The position numbers and the translations under genes were made by a program. DNA of 64,000 bases. Origin: Rhabditoides inermis (taxonomy: Eukaryota; Nematoda; Chromadorea; Rhabditida; Rhabditidae). The notes beneath the pieces are model-generated. The model was not told the origin of the DNA, made no database searches, and saw only the letters and a program-made list of their open reading frames with translations. Shown in pieces: positions 21,157 to 30,816 of the stretch. The stretch covers positions 1 to 64,000 of the forward strand of contig CAWZYM010000204.1 in the NCBI GenBank assembly GCA_963966185.1, in the 5' to 3' direction. How positions within the stretch are numbered: position 1 is the stretch's first letter; every line of letters starts with the position of its first letter.

Positions 21157-24100
21157 CTTTCTTTCACTTCACTTCACCTCTCTCTCCCTGGACGGGTCTC
21201 CTTCTCATTTGTCTTGACTTTGCTCTTACTTGTCTTTTGTCTGTCTCTCACAGTCTTACCTGTCTCTTACCTGTCTGATGAGATTTCATCGGCCGTCACC
21301 AATTTCAATTGCCCCATGTTCAGGCGAGAGCATCGAGCACGAGGGCCGCAACGTGACGGTGATCGCGCTGTGCAAGACGGTGGCCGAGGCGACGTCGGTC
21401 AGCCGCCAGAAGGCCGACGAGTTCAGCCAAGTGGTGAGCGAAGCTTCCGTTCAGAGGGAGGTGCTGTGGAAGGTGTGCGCCGGAGCCACCAACGCTTCTT
21501 CAGCTTGCTGCTTGCCTTATTGCTCCATTCATTTGCATTATAAAAACAAAAGGAAACACACTAGAGACTGATTGCAGGGCTTCATCCAGAAAGCAATAAG
21601 TTGTTAATAGTTCACAAACACAATACTACTTACTACTTGAACCCTCTCACTTCCATGATTGACACATGACTCCTCTCACCTCCCCAAATGTTCCAGATAA
21701 AAACCGACGTGGCGGTGACGCAGCTGATGAACGGCGCGTCGCTGGAGCTTGATGACGACGACGTGGACAAGTCGCGCTCCCCGTCGCCGGTAGATGAGGC
21801 GGTGATCGGCAAGGGCGTCACTGGGGACGGCCGCTACCGCGCCGAGTCGGTCGAGCGACGTGTCGGTGAGTAGGGGTGTTCCTATTTTGGAAAGATCTCT
21901 GTGGAACCATATCCGTATTCTAAGACGTTGTGAGTCGTTTGAAGAAGGCGATGAGGACAGTTTGATGGCAATTGAACGTACCGCCGGCTTTCAGACTACG
22001 ACCAGCAAGCCGCGACCAAGGAGATCCTGCACACGATGTTCAACGAGCTGCAGCAGGACATTGTGCGGCTGAACGAGCGCAGCGAGACCATGAGCCGCAT
22101 GCTCACACAGTACTTTGGCGGCGACTTTGGCGAGGGTGAGTGCGGCAGTACGTCGGTACGGTGGTACGTCGGTAGTAGTAGCGGACAGACGCTTTGAAAC
22201 GGTTTTTGAAACGCGATTAGCGGGTTTTGCAGGGGATGCTATCATGTTATGAATACTGATTACCGCCTCACACACATATATTTTGTTCTCAGGAGGACCC
22301 CGGATTCAACAAAAAAAAGTATATCGTCTGTTTTCTAGGCATCCCGCGCCGCGCCATGTACCAGCGCTTCGGCATTCCGCGCAGCAGCTACAACCTGTTC
22401 AACGGCGGCGATCTGTTTGCTCATAAGAAGCGGAGGAAGTCGCGCGCCGGCCCCGACGGCGGCCCGATGATGGTCGAGTCGGACGATGAGGATGACGACT
22501 TCAACGAGGCCGACGTCGACACCGAGGGCGGGTTCGCCAGGAGCTGTTAGTCGATGGGGTTTGGGGGTGGGCAGTGGCTATTTTGTTGCAGTGTTCTTGC
22601 ACTCGATAATAGAGTTGGGGTAGCATGACTGTGCACATTGATGATGATCAAGAAGAACAAGACGGAGAGTCAGCTCACAGCTTGCAAAAAAAAAAGCGTT
22701 CAAAACAAGATAATCTGGCTCAGGCGGTTAGAGCGTCACCGTTTTCGCAATGTCTGTTAGCTAGATTGAAAGTGTGCAAGATGCAGACTATAGTTTCAAA
22801 GCTAAACTGTTCGTATTATGATCTTCCGGGTGAATTATTGTGATATTGATTGACTTATTGATTGATATCGTTTGCAGCGCTGACGTACCCATTCCCGGAG
22901 ATGACGCGCGAGGAGGAGGAGCGGTGTCTGCGCAAGGCGGCCGGCAGCAGCAGCGAGTACGGAAAGCTGCTGTGCAAGACGCTGTTCGCGGACAGCTTGC
23001 ACCTATACTTCAAGGACCAGTGCCCCAAGAAGCGGCAGTGGGTCCATGAGGCTGTGGACTACCGGTTCCCCTGCTATGACAAGGCGGTGAGTGGGGGGAG
23101 AAAGGACCTTTTCATGGGGTAGCTAGGTTCGGTTGTTTGGAAGACAAGGCCTTTTTATTGTTTGGAAGCCTTGAGTATTGAAGGGACTCTTCATACCGAT
23201 AGCAGGAAGAAAGTACACATGTTAAAAGCAGCTGGGGGTGTTTTTCGCGTGTGCAACAGTTACTGCTATACTGTAAGAGATTGTTTCGAACAAACTAACC
23301 GACGAAGTTTCAGTCGCACGCCGCCAAGTGGAAGAACTGCTCGACGGCGATCAACAAGAACCGCACGGTGGGCGGGGGTGGGCGCGGCAGTGTGGACGGC
23401 AGCGACGACGGAGACGACAGCAAGATGGGTGGGTGTGGAGACCGTGTTTGTGTATGTGCACATATAATGGCTGGAATGGAGAGTGATTTGGTAGCATTGC
23501 AAATCTATCCTACAGTGTGTGAATGGAATGAACTCGCGAAGTGGGCACTGACAAGTTCCGGTGTTCCGGATTCGAGGGCGTTGTAAAAAATATAGTGAAT
23601 GTGATTGAATGATTCAATAATCACGGTGGCGTTTGCAGTGTCGAAGCCTCCGTTGATCAAGTTCGTGCCTGCCGAGTACGAGGAGGAGACCTTCCGCACC
23701 GCCGGAAAGGACTCGGCCAAGTGCGTAGAAACAGTTTCTTTTACCTCCTATGTGAAAAAAGGTTCAAGCACTTGCGAAAACTGTCCTGACATGTACAATG
23801 TAGTCACACTATTCTTGGTCCCTTCTTAGAAAGGCTATTTCGAAGAGACTTACAGTGGCCGCTACCGTAACGTTGAGATAGTGAAATGAATGGATCCGTT
23901 ATTCTGTTTTCTTTTTCAGGTACACGGAGATGTTGGCGTTCAAGCTGTTCGAAGACACGCTGGATAGGATGTTCAGGGATCAGGTGGGTTGTGGGTTCGG
24001 TTCGGTGTAATGCTTGTGTTCACTGTATTCTGTGTGATTAGCGGAAACGTTGCATTATCATGATTCTGTATTGTACCGTATTCCTAGCATATCTCTTACC

Positions 24101-26424
24101 TAGTAATGATTTGGTTGCGAAAGTACCGTTCAATTCCTTCAAAATTCTTTCGAAACGTCTTCTTTTGCGATGTTTTGAGGGCAGTAGGCAGTTTCGAAGA
24201 TACGAAATGAGTCTTCAACCAATTGTGTTGCAGGACACGGCGAAGAAGGACTGGCTGCGTCGCGCGGTCGACTCGCGCTATCCGATGGCTGACAAGGAGA
24301 GAAGAGAGGTGCGGTGGAAGGTGTGCGCCGGAGCCACCAACAAAAACCGACACAAGACGGTCGGCAACGACGGAGAGCGTGAGTGGGGGGGAGAGGGAGG
24401 GAGGGGAGAGAGAGAGGGGGAGAAAGGGAGAGAAAGAGGGATGGAGGGAGAGAGAGAGGGGGGAGGGAGAGAGAGAAAGAGGGAGGGAGGGAGAGATGGA
24501 GATGGAGAGAGGGAAGATAGAGAAGGGGTGGAGAGAAGAAAGAGAGAGGGAGGGAGAGATGTGACGTCACCATTCCAGAGGTTCGCTTCCCGTACCTGAA
24601 CGAGGAATTCGAGAAGGCGTGCTACAAGGAGGCCGGCAACAACTACACCCTGTACGCTGAGATGATGGGCAAGGCGCTGTTTGAAGACTCGCTCGGCATC
24701 TATTTCAAGGTACGCTAGCTCGTTCCTTTAGGTTGCTGTAGTTATGATCATCTTGGTTACTGTAGTTATGATCATCTTTATGTGCCGAGAAAACAGAAAA
24801 TTACATGAAAAAATCACAGACCATCTATATCAAACATCTACTCTCAATCAATCAATCAATCAATCTTTTATCCGGAATCGTTATAACTGAATATGACAAT
24901 CATAATGATATGACGCATACAGTAGTGCCTAAGATGCTAGATACATAATAGGCTAACGTCTTCTCTGATTACGGTAGTTGACGTGGTCGTTGCAGGACCA
25001 GGACCCGCGCAAGAAGATCTTCCTGCACGACATGATCGACACTCGCTACCCGACGCACGAGAAGGGCCAGCACGTGGCCAAGTGGAAGAGCTGCACGTCG
25101 GCCATCAACAAGCTCCGCCCCGACTCGGGACCCACGCGTGAGTGGGGGAGTGGGGTACTGTAGATAGGAGTACGGTAGAAAGAGGTATAGACAGCTCCGC
25201 CTCGACTTGGGACCCACGCGTGAATCGGCAGGGGGGAAGGGGTACTGTAGATCTGTAGAGAGGGTACTGTAGATCGAATCGTTTCATACGAGAAAATCAT
25301 GTTTCGGGGTCTATGCGTGAGGGGAGAAGAAGGAAGAGGAGGAGAAGAACGAAAAGGAACCGCTCAACTCACTTCTCGTTTCAGTTCCCGCGATCAGCTA
25401 CGAGGTGCGCGCGCCGTCTTCCTCCGTGGCCTCGTCGGCCGCGTCCACTCCCCGTCCCGCTGCCCCCGCCAAGGCGGCCAGTGTCAAGGAGGAGGTGGTC
25501 CCAGTCAAGGAGGAGATTACGCGGAGGGCCGGCAAGGTCAGTGGACTCTGTGTCTTTGTGTCTCTCTCTCTCTCTCTTCTTCCCTCTTCTTCCCTCTCTC
25601 CCTCCCCCCTCTCTCATTCCCCCCGTTGCAGCGCACCCTGGAGGAGCCGGAGGAGGCATCGCCCGCGCCCGTGGTCCGGGAGCGTTCCACTCGCACGAGT
25701 CTCGCCGCAGCCGCAGCCCAGGCCACTCCCAGCACATCTACGGCCAGCGGGGGAGGAGGAGGAGGAGCACCGCCAGCCAAGAGGAAGGGTGAGTGGGGGG
25801 AGAGGGAGAGAGAGAGAGGGAGAGAAGAGGGAGGGAGGGAGGAGAGAGAGAGGGAGGGAGAGGGGGAAGAGACTACTGTGGGCTGTCACAATTCCTCGAT
25901 TCGCAACAAAAGTAGTAAACACCTGGCATTAGTCTGAATACACAGCACAGACAGACATGTGGTGTAGTTAGCAGGGGATAGTTATGATGATAGATGATTT
26001 TTTGAAAACGATGTTTTCAGGCGGCGTTCCGGCGATGCGTTTCATCGACGAAGCGACCGAGTCGGCCATCTTCGACAAGTGCGAAAACAACGTGATGGTG
26101 TACGCGCGCAACCTCGGCAAGGTGCTCTTCAAGGACTCACTCAATCTATACCTCAAGGTACGCCCACGCTTGTGTCGTTATTGATTAGTTCCTTTGATCC
26201 TCTCTTGTTTGTTATTTGTTTGTCGATTTAGTTCGTGCAGGGTATTGGTGTGGAAATTGGATCTTTGATTATTGTTTTGCTTGTAGGACCAAGAGCCGGA
26301 CCGGCGGGAGTTCCTGCACGAGATAGTCGACTACCGCTTCCCGACCAACTCGCCCCTCAAAACGAAGCAGAAGTGGAAGAACTGCTCTGCTGCCATCAAC
26401 CGGAACCGGCCCGATCAGAAGTAG
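20678..26424 (+). CDS. Tandem BEN-like domain protein, copy 1 (complete, 17 exons)
   Basis: Exons: 20657/20678-20775, 20981-21108, 21324-21433, 21697-21865, 21995-22135, 22339-22545, 22878-23086, 23314-23428, 23639-23720, 23920-23983, 24234-24378, 24579-24709, 24996-25137, 25385-25536, 25632-25788, 26021-26157, 26287-26424. All phases agree, giving about 774 residues from the ATG at 20678. Exon 5 encodes a likely coiled coil (LQQDIVRLNERSETMSRMLT). Exon 6 has an NLS-like KKRRK followed by an acidic run. Four repeats of about 85 residues follow (exons 7-8, 9-11, 12-13, 16-17), each with LFxDSLxxYFKDQ, a D-x-RFP/RYP core and a terminal KWKNCSTAINKNR-type motif, the W..C..AIN..R signature of BEN domains. 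A Ser/Pro/Ala linker with VKEE repeats separates repeats 3 and 4. Probably nuclear and DNA-binding. The start is uncertain because the frame is open to 20657. Exon 6 uses an unusual GTTAGT donor. Confidence 0.75.
21116..21152. repeat. (TC)n microsatellite in BEN gene intron 2
   Basis: About 18 TC dinucleotides directly follow the donor after 21108. Confidence 0.95.
21456..21494 (+). repeat. Stray BEN exon fragment inside intron 3
   Basis: About 35 bases, GAGGTGCTGTGGAAGGTGTG and onward, match exon 11 of the same gene (24308-24342) with one mismatch, yet lie in the intron between exons 3 and 4 with no splice sites. It is a copied fragment of coding sequence. Confidence 0.8.
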
Positions 26425-26622
26425 ATCCGGTACTCGACTATATTTGATTGTTTCTATTTCATTTCACACTTTGCACATTGATGATCCAGTGATGTCTCTA
26501 GCACTCCCTCTTGCTTTACACTGTAATACAGAAAGAAGAAGACACCCCGTGCCTCTCTCTATGCACCCATGCATTGCACTCCTCTCTCTCGTCTCTCTTT
26601 AGCTAATTGTTGCGTCACTATA

Positions 26623-27087
26623 TAGTCGAATTGGATCCTATATGCCATCCGTGACATTTCACATGTTGTGCAGTTTTGTGCGACACAACATGCATGTCAT
26701 CAAATATCCAAAACGCTTCCATGAGTAGGAATCGAACCCATGGACAGGTCGCGGCGATTGTGCGCTAGCGGCGCGCATTACCACTGCGCCATAGAGGAAG
26801 TGGTTAAGAGATCGAAGAGAGAGCCCATCTAGCTCCACTGGCCTCTTCAGTGTACAATGATGAGAGATAACGAGCAAACATATCTGCGAAATTCAATGAC
26901 CTCTGTGTATGAGCCTCATTGGCGCAGTGGTAGAGCGCGCCGCCAGCGCGCAATCGTTGCGAGCTGCCCACGGGTTCGATTCCCTCTCACAAAGCGTTTT
27001 GGATATTTGAAGACATTCACGTTGTGTTGCACGAAACTGCACAACATGTGAAATGTCACGGATGGCATATAGGATCCAATCCGACTA
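26623..27087. mobile_element. Foldback (MITE-like) element with inverted tRNA-like arms, copy 1
   Basis: The ends are near-perfect inverted repeats beginning TAGTCGAATTGGATCC and ending GGATCCAATCCGACTA. The arms extend about 165 bases around a spacer of about 130. The flanks are TA on both sides (26621-26622 and 27088-27089). Paralogous copies at 53042 and 61785 carry the uninterrupted site with a single TA, proving insertion with a TA target duplication, as in Tc1/mariner-type elements. Each arm carries a tRNA-like promoter pair: A-box TGGCGCAGTGG at 26920-26930 with B-box GGTTCGATTCC at 26972-26982 (+), and the same boxes on the minus strand at 26781-26791 and 26728-26738. Acceptor stems do not pair, so these are not functional tRNAs. 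Confidence 0.85.
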
Positions 27088-27503
27088 TACACAAGTGTTA
27101 TGTTTTTGGTCATAATTCTGTTTATACGATTTTGGTATACGCGTTTTTTCGAGGTGTTGTAAACGCAGCCGAGTTTGCGAGTTGATTTTATGATAAACTG
27201 ATTTGTGTTCTATCTTGTTGTGATGTGCAGTATTAACATCTAAAGCTAAACAATCAAACTTGGATGTGCGAAACAGTGATTCGGGCTACGGGTAACTGTG
27301 AGACATCGGGTGAAAGGAGACGATGGGATCAAGTCGATGACGGTCCCTTCCATTTCGGCGAGCATGTGAATATCCCAAAAAAAAAAAATCAGCATTTGTT
27401 GAAATATAAGAACCACGTATTACTTTTCGTCAATGCGTTACACTTTTACAACTTGCTATATAGATAACCAGTAAGTATTGCGAGTGATAAATAACCACTG
27501 GTA

Positions 27504-27758
27504 TCAATGGTGATCGTGGTACATCGGGTGCAATTCCGTGGTTAATTTCGCACCAATGCTCAGTCTTAAAGGAGCATACCGCTCTAAAATTCTTGCATAA
27601 ACCACGACTACTATAATAATGTTCATTAGCCGTGCCGTGACATAACATACGAGTAGGTGAAACGACCTAAAAAAATCGATAGCCGCGATACCAGTCGACT
27701 GTGACCTCATCTTCATGCCCAAATAGGCGAATGTACCCAAAATGCACCCAAAATTCAT
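27504..27758 (-). other. 84-residue frame with one hydrophobic segment, doubtful
   Basis: An ATG-to-stop frame whose middle (HLLVCYVTARLMNIIIVVVV) could be a membrane helix. It might be a fragment of a serpentine receptor, but no flanking exons or family motifs are seen. It is preserved at 36311-36565 only because that is the duplicated block. Confidence 0.2.
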
Positions 27759-27904
27759 GATCTTCGATTTTTATAAAAATTGAGTAGAAGATAGATAACG
27801 TGAGAGAGAGTATGGAAATTGGTTTCACTTTTCAAAAAGTCGCGAAATAAAGCAAATATGATCGACTTTTCGTACAGGCAATATAGAGTGTCCAATTTGT
27901 AAAC

Positions 27905-28447
27905 TTAAAGGTAGTGTACCCTCTGATTCTGGTCGTACGAGTTGCTATTACCAGTTCATTACTTATTATTTGTTAGTTACAATTCCATAACATGGAAGTT
28001 TAAAATGGAAAAATAACAATTTTTAAAATATAAAAATTTATTTAAAGTTTGATGTTTACCGGCAATTGTGTGCACAAGTGTGCACGCCCGCATAACTTAT
28101 GTTCACCGACTGCGGTTACATCACCGAACTGACCGGAGCACCTCGTTTGGTTCGCACATAAAATGCTTTCAAATGGTTTTATGGTTTGTTTTGATGTTCA
28201 AATATCATTCCAAATCAGAATAAATTTAGAAAAAACATATATTAACAAAATTAAACATGTTCGCCAAACTTTCATAAAATCGAAGTTTTCATGTTTCTTT
28301 CACGTTTGAAGCGTATTTGCATAAGGTTAATGATATTTTCAAGGGATAGTATAATGACCAATTATGTTTCTAATAATGAGATTGAACAAATAAACAACAC
28401 AAATTGCAAATTCGAAGTCATGCGTTCAGAGGGTACACTACCTTTAA
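27905..28447. mobile_element. TTAA-flanked MITE, family 1, copy 1
   Basis: The ends are inverted repeats TTAAAGGTAGTGTACCCTCTG and its complement, each closed by TTAA. The interior is AT-rich and non-coding. TTAA at both termini suggests a piggyBac-type target duplication. Related copies lie at 46847-47144 and 55367-55705, and a duplicated copy at 36712-37254. Confidence 0.8.
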
Positions 28448-29439
28448 GCTTTTAGTAAACACTGTCAAAACTTCAGAACGATCGGACTTTATCTTCATAT
28501 ATGATATTAGATCATTTTTGAGCGCGCGCTACTTTCTGGGGTAGCGCCCTCCGGATTGCTCGCTACCAGCCGCGAGGTCAACAGATCTATGTCAATTAGT
28601 TGGCATTCGTAATTACTGACCCATATCCACATAGTGGTGCGTTAGTTCAATACAAAAACACGTGTAAATGATCTCATTAATAGGTTGATTCAGTTGAAAA
28701 AGACAAATTTTCTAGCTTCAACGCATAACTTCATGCGCACAACACTTTGGGCGCACCCACCGGCGTATTTTCTGTCAGCCGTGGCAACGAGGTGATTGTA
28801 TGTGTATTATAAAAATACGGCTGGAAAACAGTGACTGATCGGGTACATAGTGTTGTAGACAAAAAAAAACTTTCATTGTCATACTCTTTCATACTAATTC
28901 TACAGCAAGCGCAGATTATGCGACGGGCGTGCCAGCCGGCGTGCTTTCAGTCAGCCGTCGCATGAAAAGGTCATTGTATTGTAGACATATAGTTCTTCTT
29001 TCTTTTTTTGTTTGTTCATAGAACATTGTTTCATCGAGACTGTTATGATCTCGTTACTACTGAAAAACGCGTTGTCTTTTGAGCAGTTCAATAAAGAATG
29101 GAAGTGAGGTGAGGTGAGCATCAAGTGCGAGACTCATTCCAAGTTACGAACTCTGTGTTTAAATAATGAATGATTTTTGTAATTGATGTTGAGTCATAAT
29201 TTTTTTTTACATGAATTGCTACCCCGCTTCGTTCTCGAGCGCGAACAATATTTTATGTGATACTTGCTTACATACTCTAAAGCGAGAAAATAATCAGAAT
29301 GTGAGAGCATTGTACAATTGAGAGTGAGAGTGGGCAACAGAAATATCAGTACTGTATCTAGAATAGAAAGTTGTTTTCACCGCCGCGGAGACGTGAGACA
29401 GAAGTGACCATAGAACTAACTATCTCTTGAAAATTACAG

Positions 29440-30363
29440 TGACCACAGCGGAGAAGTGATAGTATATTGTATACAAGAGATAGCACATCTATTTTGTTAC
29501 GCAATCGAGTCACAATGTACCAGTATCCGTTCCAGATGCCACCGGTGCTCGTCCGCCCTCGTCTTCTCCTTCCACAACCACTCCTCTCCCATTCGAGTCG
29601 AGTTTCCACTGAGAGAGGAGAGCGGATGGCGCTATCCGGAGTGCGTCCGCATGCAGGTATGGAGTGACGTCATTACTCTGTCTGAATGCTTAGTTTATAT
29701 CCAAAACGAGACCGAACATTGTGTTTCGAAATCGTTTTGATGGAAAAATCCCAACTTTCTTTCTTTCTCTCTCTCTTATCACACAACATACGTAAACCGT
29801 AGCCAATCTCTCCGAGGCCCGGGTACAACAGGAAATCTCCATAAGAAGTCGTTTTTACATGCGTACATGTGTTTTTTTCATATGGTTCTTTTGCAGCACG
29901 GCGCGCAGCCGTCGTGGACAACGCGCGGCCCGTCACTCACTGGACTGAATGTGACTCACGCTGTGTGCGAATTCGACCAGCAGGGAGTCTACGCACTACT
30001 CATCACGACCGACCAGGGAGCCGTGGTGCATCTCCAACCCCCCCCCCTCTCTTTCTCTCTCCTATCCACCTCTTCCTCTCTCTCCCTCCCCTCCCTCCCT
30101 CTCTCTCCCCACCCCCCCTCTTCCAGCTCCGTCTCTCACACTCGGACACTGTTGCTGGTCCGATCACAGCCGGAGTGGCGCTGCTTCTCTGCGCTCTCTC
30201 ATTCGTCTGCACCATCTTCCGAAAGGGAATCAGGACCAAGTTCATACGGTAGGTACCATCAGTTACTGTAATTAAACTTACCGTAACCAGGCTCGCCTTC
30301 ATTGCGTGTTTCGTGTTCAACGCGGTGAACCTGAACTTCCTGCACAAGGCGTCCATCAATCAG
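29440..30363 (+). pseudogene. Adhesion-type GPCR, GAIN/GPS and TM1-TM2 exons, copy 1 (fragment)
   Basis: Exons 29440-29656, 29897-30025 (or 30022), 30127-30248 and 30291-30363 join in phase. The first two resemble the end of a GAIN domain with the GPS region: a beta-strand FSFHNHSSPIRVEFPL, then YPECVRMQ, PSWTTRGPSL and VCEFDQQGVYALL. The next two encode hydrophobic helices (AGPITAGVALLLCALSFVC and LAFIACFVFNAVNLNFL). A fifth candidate exon, 30412-30438, meets a stop in the expected frame. The N-terminal ectodomain is absent, and after 30438 the sequence passes into a GA tract, a LINE fragment and BEN copy 2. This copy therefore cannot make a full receptor. The family call rests on the GPS-like cysteine/tryptophan layout followed by membrane helices. 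Confidence 0.55.
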
Positions 30364-30438
30364 GTACCGTACCCCCGTGGGGTTCTTGTACACACTACAC
30401 ATCTACAGAATCCTGGCTGACGGAAATCCGAAGAGCAG

Positions 30439-30458
30439 GTGAGAGGAGAGAGAGAGGG

Positions 30459-30489
<31 letters not shown>

Positions 30490-30513
30490 GAGAGGGAGAG
30501 AGAGAGAGGAGCA
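30439..30513. repeat. GA microsatellite at the end of duplication unit A
   Basis: A GA-rich run of about 75 bases, counterpart of 39250-39300. Homology between the two units stops within it. Confidence 0.9.
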
Positions 30514-30614
30514 GGAGAGGGGGGAGATCAATTTCCACATTGCGGCTGCAGACAATTTGATTGTATTATATCAATGATGAGCGAACGAAGGTGCTGGTTC
30601 GAGGATCTGCTGAC

Positions 30615-30721
30615 ATATCTGTTTGAAAAGGAGCTCGGCAAGGCTGCCCCTATTCTCCCTTCATCTTCAACAGCGTCCTCGCTGAAGTTTACAGAGGAGT
30701 GGAGTTCAATCACAGCGGCGC
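30615..30721 (+). mobile_element. LINE fragment at the tandem-duplication junction
   Basis: These 107 bases match 39825-39931, the left part of the LINE reverse-transcriptase fragment, up to CACAGCGGCGC. There the sequence jumps to TGTGGAACC, which is intron 4 of the BEN gene (21900). The only overlap between the two parents is one or two bases. This marks the breakpoint between units A and B. Confidence 0.85.
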
Positions 30722-30816
30722 TGTGGAACCATATCCGTATTCTAAGACGTTGTGAGTCGTTTGAAGAAGGCGATGAGGACAGTTTGATGGCAATTGAACG
30801 TACCGCCGGCTTTCAG

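Larger units (their letters stand above)
26425..29439. other. 3 kb spacer with foldback element and MITE; no supported gene
   Basis: Between the BEN stop and the first GPCR exon are a tRNA-bearing foldback element (26623-27087), a TTAA-flanked MITE (27905-28447), an 84-residue minus-strand ATG-to-stop frame (27504-27758) with one hydrophobic stretch, and AT-rich sequence. No N-terminal GPCR exons are found here. Confidence 0.6.
21901..30513 (+). repeat. Segmental duplication unit A (about 8.6 kb)
   Basis: From intron 4 of BEN copy 1 to the GA tract after the first GPCR exons, this unit is repeated at 30723-39300. The offset is 8822 at the left end, 8820 through most of BEN, and 8805-8808 near the right end. 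Only scattered substitutions and small indels separate the copies, including the introns and transposons they contain. Confidence 0.97.

Noticed and set aside
24060..24599. A 179-codon frame spanning BEN exon 11 and its introns
   Set aside because: It reads through a donor and a GA tract. The spliced exons explain the coding part, and the rest is simple repeat.
25299..25937. A 212-codon frame across BEN exons 14-15
   Set aside because: It is a different frame from the spliced gene and gets its length from GC-rich exon and GA-rich intron sequence.
26910..26990. A tRNA gene
   Set aside because: A- and B-boxes are good, but the would-be acceptor stem (GCCTCAT against TCTCACA) does not pair, and the same sequence recurs inverted in the foldback arm.
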